From positions 620,001-684,000 of the forward strand of contig OY843587.1 in the NCBI GenBank assembly GCA_963692955.1: a stretch of DNA of 64,000 nucleotides, given 5' to 3'. Below, piece after piece: positions 45,101-53,588 of the stretch (positions are counted from its first letter, which is position 1; each line of letters begins with the position of its first letter). This stretch comes from UBA5158 sp963692955. Its GTDB lineage: Bacteria; Pseudomonadota; Gammaproteobacteria; DSM-16500. Made by a program: the position numbers and the translations under genes. The notes below the pieces were generated by a model. That model did not search any database and was not told where the DNA came from. It saw only the letters and a list, made by a program, of their open reading frames with translations.

Positions 45101-45655
45101 ATTCAGTAAAAAAACAATTTCATTACGGATGCCTTGATGGCAAAGATTATTATCGCGTAACTCGATCAGCAAACTAAAAAAATTATCCTGCCGTCGGTTA
45201 TACTCACCGCGCGCGCGCGTGAATTGTTGTTCCGCTGACAATGCCGGGTAATTTATGTCGTGCGCGAATTTTTCATGATCTTTTAGCGCCAGCCAAACTA
45301 GCGGGATGACATGTGTCAGCGGTATGTCGTGCTTTTGTTTGCGGAAAACATGGTCTTTGTCTGGCAAAAATAAATGAACGCTATCATACTCATTTAACGG
45401 CTCTCGCGCTGCATTAATTAAAAAATCAACCGCAGCAATACGAATTACATTGTCTTTAGCAGCGAATTTTATTTCTTCGATAGCGCGTTCGTATTTAGCA
45501 ATCAGATCTGCTGTATTACTCGCGACTTTAAGATAATTCATCTTGAGACTGAGGACGGCCATACCGACGCTGTTCGTGACGATGGCGCGGTGTGTATTTT
45601 GGGTATTATTCATGAATTGAATAATGAGTTTGGAATCGCTATCAGGACTTGGCAT
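42200..45655 (-). CDS. Large unknown protein, paralogue B of a tandem pair
   Basis: 1151 residues from ATG 45655. An upstream in-frame TTG at 45670 is rejected because ATG 45655 aligns the two paralogues residue for residue. Shared blocks with paralogue A include QNTHRAIVTNSVG, LVWLALKDHEKFAHDINYP, LCHQGIRNEIVFLLNKIYADIEIIEDDLSTIAATLK, MVDQIENFFARWN, YQPQAVRIN and HPNSRTAKTLALMKKYSDY. Similarity is strongest at both ends, weakest in the middle third. It is 105 bp upstream of paralogue A on the same strand, so it is an old tandem duplication. No catalytic motif is recognised. Confidence 0.72.
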   Translation of the reverse strand: MPSPDSDSKLIIQFMNNTQNTHRAIVTNSVGMAVLSLKMNYLKVASNTADLIAKYERAIEEIKFAAKDNVIRIAAVDFLINAAREPLNEYDSVHLFLPDKDHVFRKQKHDIPLTHVIPLVWLALKDHEKFAHDINYPALSAEQQFTRARGEYNRRQDNFFSLLIELRDNNLCHQGIRNEIVFLLNKIYADIEIIEDDLSTIAATLKFHTNNLFWEKYKNAATPALKKQLTSALFIWMGEYNSKPLRELIDLENTAHAILVALFIRHGSDPVEMNLKQLIDDCWPTLNFTDDVQQFPVIQCIENIFNSSAENVTLERASATMKTWLMTHANLEDAQQAENIRQFNTLYQIYQSFDARMQSLLEATGNLQENYLAWRTTCEDYFTVFADIDLSKEYPTPSPDLCTNAQQLKLHIDKFKADRMVDQIENFFARWNLVRKSGNAAKYLYRLFLEVDIFQKKALLSAAEIESFLTAQREATNVLYITVFEINRIFLHAIIIEPESWDAKFCLVLALTFDFVKNNLNNAGDSNINANLMKTSYPAELIKHLSYLKARYEVQQGLLAPEDLKLDSQSGSYLFLPEQIRRPLQWLLLANWVTEEKLLEIYQPQAVRINKLIRTWLINNITRAISTPAEWLKGAFLALPSNYRIMLFQDPETVMAIKVAFEYNRSALAELINRMVLVTDRIASWEALKPLLTLHLDFYKNQNGMDIVMMILAALPTQDRLRFLGIFSEVDQGNILLSPSYYDIWFSYLTNTDLLTYLKLFDLDTLFEKFKTNEKNCQTAFKAQLSMPQRIELLKHFSPKFTSQLFCEDYLEFIVFIKLSFIDVNSIKLLHYLSIVADTVDLMKLTTDYDYWQTTFKNIPAEKRLGFLLIFGNTQHLFRQQPYLTLIAENLTPTEFYFYAVARPNRPLLRPYLELNPKICISVFLAKLPESTRYEVLSYTYDGRIAAQSNVVAILKTLPFEHKWAFLKMAHKINADIFSHLVASDREEWNAIERTLPFTAREYNPNIYRDFIGTFTKIYMALRAGQTSLFKSDMQHQHNSVDIILDYAVMHPNSRTAKTLALMKKYSDYRHRNINLMTEIYLYGFSNSGMFKRAETPYGYLYTAKSVQQSILKGEPIFGMFGFKNSRRGKIFKEMKKATNWPDTWRPNIKL

Positions 45656-45856
45656 AGTGCTTCGTTTCAAATTGTGGTATTCATTTTATCTCATGCGTGC
45701 AAACCTGTACAGGTTAGTGTCGTCTAACAAGTAGATTGAAGAAGTTCGCGGGCACAGCTGCGTTTAGTTGAAAATTACTATATTTAATGATACTAATTGC
45801 ATTCTCTCGTCTGGGTCATGATGGGATAAACAAGGGAAGTTTGTAACAATAACTCA

Positions 45857-46984
45857 ATGGACGTCATTCACATGTCAAGAACGAAACTATCAGTTATTTT
45901 ATCCGCATTTTGTCTTACTATTTGCGCAAACGCCGTTTACGCGGAAAAAGATTTTACGATCACGAGTGAAAATAGAACTGCCGGTGATTATAAGTCGATG
46001 GCTTTTGCCAATGCTGATCCAGCGGCAAGATTCGAATTTACTTTTTATCCCATCGCGTTGAAAGCGGGCGCGTCAAACTTAAATTACGTTATTTACAACA
46101 AAGCACTGCCGTTGCAATCGCCCAGCTGGACAGAGCAAGAGTTAAGACCCAGTTATGCATTCGCGTTTGAATTAGAAGGGCGCTACCGTTTCGTCGGCCC
46201 GAATGATTTTAGCCTTGATTGGACGCATCTAAATAGCAGCACTTCTTCCAACGTGGCCGCTCCTAGCACGAGTTATTTTTTAGGCCCTGATTATGATATC
46301 GGCCCAGACGCGACGGTGATCCGAAACGCCAGTGGCACCGCTAGATTTAAATACGACATTATCAATTTTAATCTTGGTCATACAGCAACGTTAAGCAAAC
46401 ACGTGCATTTACGTTTGTTTGCCGGCTTGAGCGATGCGTACTTGCGGGAAGAAGTCTTGGCAACTTATACCGGCACCAACGCGGGTCTGTTCCCTGGAAA
46501 TTTTAGTATGTCACAAGATGTGCGCGCGAATTTCATCGGCTTGGGACCACGCTTTGGCGTCGACGGAAGTTTTGACACAGACTGTGGTTTAATTTTTTAT
46601 GGCGAAGCCGCGGGCAGCGCGTTGATCGGATCTAGCTATGCGAAAACCGGCTACTCCGGCAGTTCGCCACAATTAACGGCGACCTATGGTACCGTGATTA
46701 ATTCCCAATTTATCGGCGATCAAAATGTCTCGCAAGTGTTGCCAGGTTTTGACACGAAAGTCGGCGTGGATTACACGCATGCGGTTTATCGTGGTGTGAG
46801 CGCGTCAATCGGCGTGGGTTATCAAGCAGCGGTTTATATTAATGCGATCAATCAATATCTACCAGAAAGTTTAGTCTCTGGCGATCCGCTGTCGACGGGT
46901 GGAATTTTCGTTGCGACCATGAGCCATACACAAAGTAATTACAGTGTGCAGGGCCCATTTATCAAATTATCAGTTAAGTTTTAA
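45857..46984 (+). CDS. Legionella-type major outer membrane protein (porin)
   Basis: 375 residues; an in-frame ATG at 45872 gives a cleaner signal peptide (MSRTKLSVILSAFCLTICANAVYA, cleavage before EKDF). The mature part is a beta-barrel pattern with alternating hydrophobic strands. Examples are PSYAFAFELEGRYRFVG, DFSLDWTHL, RFKYDIINFNLGHTATLSKHVHLRLFAGLSDAYL and NFIGLGPRFGVDGSF. It ends in FIKLSVKF with the terminal Phe needed for barrel assembly. These match the Legionella OMP family (MOMP). It would form a pore in the outer membrane. The 3' end overlaps the convergent 922-residue gene. Confidence 0.88.
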   Translation: MDVIHMSRTKLSVILSAFCLTICANAVYAEKDFTITSENRTAGDYKSMAFANADPAARFEFTFYPIALKAGASNLNYVIYNKALPLQSPSWTEQELRPSYAFAFELEGRYRFVGPNDFSLDWTHLNSSTSSNVAAPSTSYFLGPDYDIGPDATVIRNASGTARFKYDIINFNLGHTATLSKHVHLRLFAGLSDAYLREEVLATYTGTNAGLFPGNFSMSQDVRANFIGLGPRFGVDGSFDTDCGLIFYGEAAGSALIGSSYAKTGYSGSSPQLTATYGTVINSQFIGDQNVSQVLPGFDTKVGVDYTHAVYRGVSASIGVGYQAAVYINAINQYLPESLVSGDPLSTGGIFVATMSHTQSNYSVQGPFIKLSVKF

Positions 46985-49738
46985 GGATTGTAGACTCAAT
47001 TCATCCTGCGGTTTTTTCTCATCAAGCGCAAGTGGAGTGAAAAACGCCGCAGGTGACTGCGTTAGTGAAGCTCGCTTTTCATCAAACTTATCTAATTTTC
47101 TTTTGATAACATTGAAAAATTCAAGCGGCGCATCCATATCCACCATAGCATGGCCAGCCATGTTTCTGGCGGAGTGACGGCAATAATGACGAAAATTATC
47201 GAAATTATTATTTACGTTAGAGTGATTATTATTAATTAATTCACCACAGATAATCGCTAACATACGCAAGGCTTGCAATTCAAAAAGATAATTATCAATG
47301 AAAGATTGAATGTTGGCATCTCTCTCCTGAGCGGTTATTTTATCCATGCTGGCAATTATTTTTTTCATCAAAGGTATATATGAGTTTGATATAACGTTAG
47401 TGTATTCTGTCGTCGTATCATTGTTTGTCTTCGCTTCGTGAAAATTTTTCAGTTTAGTATATAACGGTGTATTTTCAATGACTAACTTCGCATGATTAAA
47501 AGAAGATACGAAAGGCATAATATTTCTTTCTAGCAGTCCAAATTCCTGAATCAAAGTTTGACGTGCATCACTCGTCAATCGCATGCGGAATAAATCATTT
47601 TTTCTTAAATCAGAAAGCGCTTTTGGTAAATTACCGACGATATTGGCGGCAAAATCCTCGACGGATTTTTCGCAGACAGCGTTAATGCCGTGATGTATGA
47701 TCATATTACGCAAGTTCACGACTTCATCCGGATTGAATGTGTTCTTCATGCCGCCCGTCTCTTGATATAATTTAAGCGATTGAAAGCAACGAAAAATATT
47801 ATAAAATAGCGCGAAATGTTTTACATCTTTATCTAAATCTTGCAGTCCAAGCAGCAAGCGGATATAGATTATATTTTTGCAGGCTTCGTCTAAATGCAAG
47901 AGGCGAATTGTATTTTGCTCTGAGTGGTTATTATCAGCGGTTGGTCTAGAAATAGGTTTGACGGGTTTAGCAGTTGGCACAGGTTTTGTTTCTGCCGTTG
48001 CTGATACTTGGCGCTGAAAACTTTTAACTGGTTTTTCAGATTTTGCCTCCAGGCGTTTTTGTTCTTCAAGTTTAGCTTCTCGCGCTTTCTCTTGTGCTTT
48101 CTTTTCGAGAGCTAATTTAACTTTATCGGTTTTGGAAATTTTCGCCGATTTTCCTGCGAAAGTTCTTAGGTGTGTGACATAACTTCGTAAGTAATCAATC
48201 TGATTATTAACAACATTCAGCAAGCCAGCCATTCTAGAGTATATAGCTGTATATTCAGATTTAGGTCCATTTATAGCTTGTTCTAGTTCCACACGCTCAG
48301 GTAGTAGCTTTTCTATAATCATATTTTCGTACGCTTCTAACTTCTGCTCATCGTTATTGTCTTGGACGATACTAATTAGCGATTCATTTTTATAAATATG
48401 AAGATAAATCTGTTGTAATTCATCAATAGATGTATTGATTGCATTCATCCGAAAGAGCAAGAATTCTTTGGTGGGAACTATTTCTTTAGTGCGATCTTCA
48501 GATTCAGAGGAACTACTAGATGAGCTGCTAGATATGCTAGTCTGCACAGCATTTTCCTGCTTTTTCTTTTTCCTTAAACAATTGATTAAATTATTTATGT
48601 GCGGAGTCGGTAACTCTTCTGGGGCTACATTTTTTTTGATTTGATGCATCATCATCGAAAGCGTAATGATATGATTTAAAATATTTCTTTCGAAGATTAC
48701 CATTTGATTAGTTAAGTCTTCGTTATCGAGCATGGAAAAGTCGTCACAAGTTTTTTGTAATTGTTTATGATTAATAAGATGAGCAAAGTATAGTTTTTGG
48801 TGATTAGTTTCTGCTTCGGATTTGTTTCTACCTACCTGGGGATAAAAGCGCGCTAAATATGCTAAATCAGGATCATCACTTAGATAGACGAACGTATCTA
48901 TATTTGTTTTAGATTTATAAAAATTGTGGTATGAATCTAACGTATAAATTTCGCAGGCTATAAGCAAGCGTAGCAGTTCACAAAATTCTGCTCTTTCTTT
49001 ACTGTTAGAAGCAGTAGTAGATGACTGAATTCTACCAATCAACTCAGGGTGGATAGTAATGTTATGCTCATGGTCATCAAGATATTTATAAAGCTCATAG
49101 TAATGCTGTGCGACGATACCTGCTTTAGATTTTTTAATATGAGTATCAATACGACTATTATAATTTTTTTGGTCTTTAAGAATGGACAATAATTCTGATT
49201 GAATAAACAAAACATCTTCTAATTTTTTTAAATACATTTTATGACAAAGCTGCTGAATTTCATCTTTAGAAGTACCCATACTCGTTCCGAAGAGTCCAGT
49301 GCCAAGTTTATCTAGGTCGACAAAGCGCGTGAAAATATTTTTTTTAAGAATGTTTTCAGCTTCTGTTTGGCCGTAATAATCGGTCGGGAAAGCTATGCTG
49401 TACTTGTTGATATTGACAATTTTACAAATAGTCATTGGGAATTGAATGACACGCTCGGCAAGCGCTTGTACTTGTATATATTCAGCGGTAACTTCCGTGA
49501 ATTCTTTTGGCACGCTGGTACGAATTAACTGCACGATGCCCAACGTGCACATTTCAAGGTTTATATAAAGTTCGCGCATTAAGATCATTGCGGCAATGGG
49601 GTCGTTTTCGTTATCAATTTCTTTAAATTTTCTTTCAATCAAACTCATGTTAAAAGAATTTGAGTCTTTGAATTGCTCGCACATTGCTTCTAATCGCTTA
49701 GCGGCAGGTGATTGAGTCGTTGTCGAAGTAGATAACAT
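46970..49738 (-). CDS. Large unknown helical protein with two HEPN-like RNxxxH motifs
   Basis: 922 residues, GAGG before ATG 49738. No signal peptide or membrane helix. Around residue 400 a run of Ser (SSSSSSSSESED) is followed by long charged helices (KLALEKKAQEKAREAKLEEQKRLEAK) and a Pro/Ala/Lys linker. In the C-terminal third two segments carry R-N-x3-H: R677-N-M-I-I-H682 after a helical FALFYNIFRCFQSL, and R858-N-M-A-G-H863 after HYCRHSA. Rx4-6H with a polar residue after Arg is the mark of HEPN ribonuclease or nucleotidyl-transfer-partner domains. The call is tentative. Ends DEKKPQDELSLQSLKLN, a charged, possibly export-type tail. Confidence 0.6.
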   Translation of the reverse strand: MLSTSTTTQSPAAKRLEAMCEQFKDSNSFNMSLIERKFKEIDNENDPIAAMILMRELYINLEMCTLGIVQLIRTSVPKEFTEVTAEYIQVQALAERVIQFPMTICKIVNINKYSIAFPTDYYGQTEAENILKKNIFTRFVDLDKLGTGLFGTSMGTSKDEIQQLCHKMYLKKLEDVLFIQSELLSILKDQKNYNSRIDTHIKKSKAGIVAQHYYELYKYLDDHEHNITIHPELIGRIQSSTTASNSKERAEFCELLRLLIACEIYTLDSYHNFYKSKTNIDTFVYLSDDPDLAYLARFYPQVGRNKSEAETNHQKLYFAHLINHKQLQKTCDDFSMLDNEDLTNQMVIFERNILNHIITLSMMMHQIKKNVAPEELPTPHINNLINCLRKKKKQENAVQTSISSSSSSSSSESEDRTKEIVPTKEFLLFRMNAINTSIDELQQIYLHIYKNESLISIVQDNNDEQKLEAYENMIIEKLLPERVELEQAINGPKSEYTAIYSRMAGLLNVVNNQIDYLRSYVTHLRTFAGKSAKISKTDKVKLALEKKAQEKAREAKLEEQKRLEAKSEKPVKSFQRQVSATAETKPVPTAKPVKPISRPTADNNHSEQNTIRLLHLDEACKNIIYIRLLLGLQDLDKDVKHFALFYNIFRCFQSLKLYQETGGMKNTFNPDEVVNLRNMIIHHGINAVCEKSVEDFAANIVGNLPKALSDLRKNDLFRMRLTSDARQTLIQEFGLLERNIMPFVSSFNHAKLVIENTPLYTKLKNFHEAKTNNDTTTEYTNVISNSYIPLMKKIIASMDKITAQERDANIQSFIDNYLFELQALRMLAIICGELINNNHSNVNNNFDNFRHYCRHSARNMAGHAMVDMDAPLEFFNVIKRKLDKFDEKRASLTQSPAAFFTPLALDEKKPQDELSLQSLKLN

Positions 49739-49912
49739 TCAGGCTTGCCTCGTTGAATAGGTAGTTTGAGTTTTATATTATTTAGGCAAATAATAGCGTA
49801 AAGCACTGAATATGTACATGTAATCCTCATAAAGCGATTATCAAAGATATCCCTAGATGTTGGAACAAGTGGATGAAAATTAAAAAGTTTTTGGGTTAAA
49901 TGAGGTTATCAA

Positions 49913-51178
49913 TCAAGTCATATTATAGGTCAGCTGCAGACCTACAACATTGGTTTGCGGCGAGTTTTGTCCGGTGAGGACATATATTGGCGTTACTACG
50001 TTGACCTTATTAGTCTTAAAGAAGCTATGCGCAACGCCCAAATCGTAACTTAATTTTTTATTTTGTTCGTAGTGCGCGCCCACGCCCATAACGGTGGCTT
50101 GCGCGACTGGATCGGCCACACCGCGGCCATGATTATTGGAAGGCGCGTTCATGAATTCGATACCGCCTTTTAAAATAACTTTATCCGTCGCTTTTAAATT
50201 TAAACCCAACACATAATCCAACGTATTATGAAACGCGAAAGGAATCGATACCGACGTGGTCGCGCCCGTGGGCGAAACGACGGTATTCCGAAGCGTTAAG
50301 TTTTGGAAAGTAGACCAGTTGGTGTAAAACACTGTCGCCATCAACGCAAGACTATCATTCACATCTTGGTGGATACTTAACTGCGTGCGCGCGGGTAACC
50401 GCGCATTTGTTCTTTGGCTGGTCGTGCGCGCTTCGCCAAACGGCGTAAATAATTCACTGTTACCCGTCGTGTTAAACGAAATCATCGAATTAAAACTTAC
50501 ACCAAGTCGCGTCTTCGGTAGCGCTTGATACATAATGCCGCCATGCCAAGAATAAGCGAACCCCGTCAAATGGTTTTGACTTTCAAAGTCTGGGCCACCG
50601 AACGGACTTCTTACCATCGAGTCTAAGGTGAAAGTTAAACGGTTGAGATCTATGCCCGCGCCGACTGAAAGAGTTTTTGTAATTTGATAACCAATATTAG
50701 GACTTAAAGCCACATCGACGACGGACGTACGTGTCGCTTGATATCTTTGCACGCCATCTTTAGGATAGTTCGTTCCCAAACCGAAGGGCGCGTTTAAACT
50801 TATCCCCCAAGTGAATTGTTTGTTGATGGGAAACGCGAAGTAAGTAACAGGAATAATCGCGCCGAGATGCGTTGACGCTGAACCCGTTTCGGTTAATTGA
50901 AACGGCGGCGGCGGTGAAACAGAAGTACCTGTAAAGCGCGATCTGCCCATGAGACCAATCGGGGCGATAACCGTTTGCTTATGATGCAGCTCTGTCAGAC
51001 CGGCTGGGTTCGTAAAAGCATTACTACAGTCATCGACATTTGTTGCCCAATCTGCGTAAAGATTTCCTAACCCAGATGCGCTGACGAACGGCACATTAAA
51101 ATCAGACGAAAAAGAATTTGAGCACACGCAACAAGTCAAAATTCCAAAAGCAATTCTTAAATGTTTTTTATTTTTCAT
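49913..51178 (-). CDS. FadL/OmpP1-family outer-membrane hydrophobic-compound transporter
   Basis: 421 residues with signal peptide (MKNKKHLRIAFGILTCCVCSNSFSS). Mature protein starts with the FadL N-terminal plug pattern: VSASGLGNLYADWATNVDDCSNAFTNPAGLTEL. Barrel strands follow, with TWGISLNAPFGLGTNYP, LSPNIGYQITKTLSVGAGIDLNRL, and FNSMISFNTTGNSELFTP, ending VVGLQLTYNM. FadL proteins carry long-chain fatty acids or other hydrophobic compounds across the outer membrane. AAGGA precedes the ATG. It is divergent from the fatty-acyl-AMP ligase gene, which suggests it supplies or exports the lipid that enzyme uses. Confidence 0.92.
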   Translation of the reverse strand: MKNKKHLRIAFGILTCCVCSNSFSSDFNVPFVSASGLGNLYADWATNVDDCSNAFTNPAGLTELHHKQTVIAPIGLMGRSRFTGTSVSPPPPFQLTETGSASTHLGAIIPVTYFAFPINKQFTWGISLNAPFGLGTNYPKDGVQRYQATRTSVVDVALSPNIGYQITKTLSVGAGIDLNRLTFTLDSMVRSPFGGPDFESQNHLTGFAYSWHGGIMYQALPKTRLGVSFNSMISFNTTGNSELFTPFGEARTTSQRTNARLPARTQLSIHQDVNDSLALMATVFYTNWSTFQNLTLRNTVVSPTGATTSVSIPFAFHNTLDYVLGLNLKATDKVILKGGIEFMNAPSNNHGRGVADPVAQATVMGVGAHYEQNKKLSYDLGVAHSFFKTNKVNVVTPIYVLTGQNSPQTNVVGLQLTYNMT

Positions 51179-51218
51179 TTTGACATCCTTGTCAGCGAAA
51201 TAAAGCTATTGTTATGAC

Positions 51219-51245
51219 AGTATAATGATTATTTTCGGTAGTCAA
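51219..51245 (-). promoter_or_regulatory. Candidate fadL promoter
   Basis: On the minus strand TTGACT (51245-51240) and TATACT (51224-51219) are separated by 15 bp, shorter than ideal, and lie about 40 bp before the fadL ATG. The rest of the 265-bp divergent region is very A/T-rich and also holds TATAAT at 51301-51306 on the plus strand, possibly for the ligase gene. Confidence 0.4.
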
Positions 51246-51443
51246 TTTTTTTAGTATTGAAAACATTTCCACAAAAAAAATTGTGTAAAATATTTGCGTG
51301 TATAATTTTTGTGTTATGCTTAAGACTCTTCCAGATTTAAATAACAATTAAAAAAAAAATACTGCGACCAATACTTTTTTTTATCTGTTTGTAACATTTT
51401 TTTCAGAAGTGTCTGGTCAGGGAATCCACGAATGGAGGTCATG

Positions 51444-53576
51444 ATGAGCTTTCACTTAGAAAATTACTCTATTGCGAATCAATTGAAATGGCGTGCGATT
51501 CATTTACCCGACCGGCTCGCGGTGTGTTATCTCGCAGACGGTGAAACAGAAACGCAACGTCTGTCCTACCGCGAACTCGACGCGGAAGCTTGCAAAATCG
51601 CCGCTAAACTTCAATCGCTAAACTTAAAAGACAAATATGTGCTCATGTTGTATAGCTCTGGATTGGAGTTTGTGAAAGCATTCTTTGGCTGTTTGTACGC
51701 GGGCGTCGTCGCTGTGCCGACCTATGTACCCAAATCCAAGCACATCTTACATAAAATCGAAGCGATTCAACAAGATTGCAACGCGCGCATGATTTTAACG
51801 ACGCAAGATATTTTAGATGAAGGTTACTTAGCGACAAGCAAGTTATCTGAATTACTCATCCTCGCCACCGACCGCATTTCCCGACAAAAACAAACCGAAA
51901 TCTATCAAGACTTGAAAACTCTGCCCGAAGACGTCGTTTTTATTCAATATACCTCGGGTTCTACGTCATCGCCGAAGGGCGCCGTCGTCACGAATAAAAA
52001 CATTATGGTGAATCAAATCATGCTGCAGCATGTTTTCGAACTCAACGAAAATTCAGTCGGCGTGACTTGGCTGCCGCTGTTCCATGATATGGGATTAATC
52101 GCATCACTATTAAATGCTGTTTTTGTCGGCTACCCCATTTACATCATGCCGCCGGCTGCTTTCATCCGCAATCCGGTGCGCTGGTTGAAGTGCATCACCA
52201 AATATCAAGGCACCTATTCGTGTGCGCCTAACTTCGCGTATGACTTATGCGTGAAAAATGTCACGCCTGATGAATGCGCGCTGCTGGATTTAAGTTCTTG
52301 GAAGAAAGCCATCAACGCCGCAGAGCCCGTGCAGCCCGCCACGCTGAATGAATTCACCAAAAAATTCACGCCGTTTGGCTTTCATGAAGAGGCGTTCACG
52401 CCGGCTTATGGCTTAGCGGAAGCAACGGTGTTCGTCACCGGTAAGAGCGCGCGCTTAATTAAATATGCGTACTTGGATGAAGCGGCGTTACAAAAAAATA
52501 AGGTCGTCTATCCCGATGATATGCAAAAAACTCATAAACTCGTGAGCTGTGGCGTCGCGAACTATTTAGGCCAGCAAATTAAAATCGTCAATCCAGACAC
52601 GTTGGCAGAGTGCGTCGACGAAGTCGGTGAAATTTGGATTGCCGGCGAGCACATTGTTAAAGGTTATTTACATAAACCAGAAATTAGCAGAGACACCTTT
52701 CACGCGAAAATCGATGGCGTCGATTACTTACGCACGGGTGATCTTGGTTTTCTTGATAAAGCCGGCGAGGTGTATATCACAGGCCGCATCAAGGATTTGA
52801 TTATCATCAACGGCAGTAATTATTATCCGCAAGACGTGGAGCTGACCGCGGAAACAAAAATTCCCATCTTACGAAAAAATTCCATCGCCGCGTTCGCGAT
52901 CGACGTAGAACTTAAAGAGGAGTTGGTATTAGTCGTAGAACTAAATAGAAAAATGTTAGCGGATTTAGATCCGGAAAAACTGGGTTCGGAAATAAACGCC
53001 GCGGTGCTGACGACGAATTTTTTAACGGTTTACCAAATCGTCTTCATCGCCGCGGGCACGCTGCCAAAAACCACCAGTGGAAAAATACAAAGACAAGCGT
53101 GTAAAAAAATGTATTTGGAAGAGAATTTGAAAATCGTCGCAACTTGGCAGAGTGGCCGCGTGACGAGTGAGTTTCCCGTTGACCCAACTGTTAGTGTCAG
53201 CGCGAAAACGCCGGCCGAATGGATAGATAAAGCGGAAATCATCGATTGCATCGCCGCGTTCATGTCGAAAAATAAAAACCTACCGTTAGACAATATCACA
53301 CCGGCTTCCAAAGTCGCTGATTTCGGTATCGACTCCATTCAAATGGCCGCGCTGTCGGTCGAACTTGAAAAAATAATTAAATTGCCGATACCCGAAAAAA
53401 TATTTTATGAATGCCTAACCGTGCAAGAAATGGCGGATTACATCGTCGGCATGCCCGCGATGCAACGCCAACTGTTGGCCGATCAGAAGCTGACAAACTT
53501 AAAACCGATGCTGACGTCCGATAGAAAAATCGCCCTGCCGAAATTCATTGATCGTTTTCATAAAAAGATTAGCTAA
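51444..53576 (+). CDS. Fatty-acyl-AMP ligase fused to an acyl carrier protein domain
   Basis: 710 residues from ATG 51444, five nt after GGAGG; two earlier in-frame ATGs (51432, 51441) are too close to or before that site. The adenylation domain has the ATP loop IQYTSGSTSSPKGAVV, VTWLPLFHDMGLI, PAYGLAEATV, YLRTGDLGFLDKAGEVYITGRIKDLIIING and the C-terminal catalytic Lys in PKTTSGKIQR. The GLIASLL/PxxFIRNPxRWL layout is typical of FAALs, which make acyl-AMP and pass it to a carrier protein. The last 80 residues are an ACP with DFGIDSIQM, Ser631 being the phosphopantetheine site. It is 12 bp ahead of a type III PKS gene. Confidence 0.9.
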   Translation: MSFHLENYSIANQLKWRAIHLPDRLAVCYLADGETETQRLSYRELDAEACKIAAKLQSLNLKDKYVLMLYSSGLEFVKAFFGCLYAGVVAVPTYVPKSKHILHKIEAIQQDCNARMILTTQDILDEGYLATSKLSELLILATDRISRQKQTEIYQDLKTLPEDVVFIQYTSGSTSSPKGAVVTNKNIMVNQIMLQHVFELNENSVGVTWLPLFHDMGLIASLLNAVFVGYPIYIMPPAAFIRNPVRWLKCITKYQGTYSCAPNFAYDLCVKNVTPDECALLDLSSWKKAINAAEPVQPATLNEFTKKFTPFGFHEEAFTPAYGLAEATVFVTGKSARLIKYAYLDEAALQKNKVVYPDDMQKTHKLVSCGVANYLGQQIKIVNPDTLAECVDEVGEIWIAGEHIVKGYLHKPEISRDTFHAKIDGVDYLRTGDLGFLDKAGEVYITGRIKDLIIINGSNYYPQDVELTAETKIPILRKNSIAAFAIDVELKEELVLVVELNRKMLADLDPEKLGSEINAAVLTTNFLTVYQIVFIAAGTLPKTTSGKIQRQACKKMYLEENLKIVATWQSGRVTSEFPVDPTVSVSAKTPAEWIDKAEIIDCIAAFMSKNKNLPLDNITPASKVADFGIDSIQMAALSVELEKIIKLPIPEKIFYECLTVQEMADYIVGMPAMQRQLLADQKLTNLKPMLTSDRKIALPKFIDRFHKKIS

Positions 53577-53588
53577 GGGAGTGCCATC

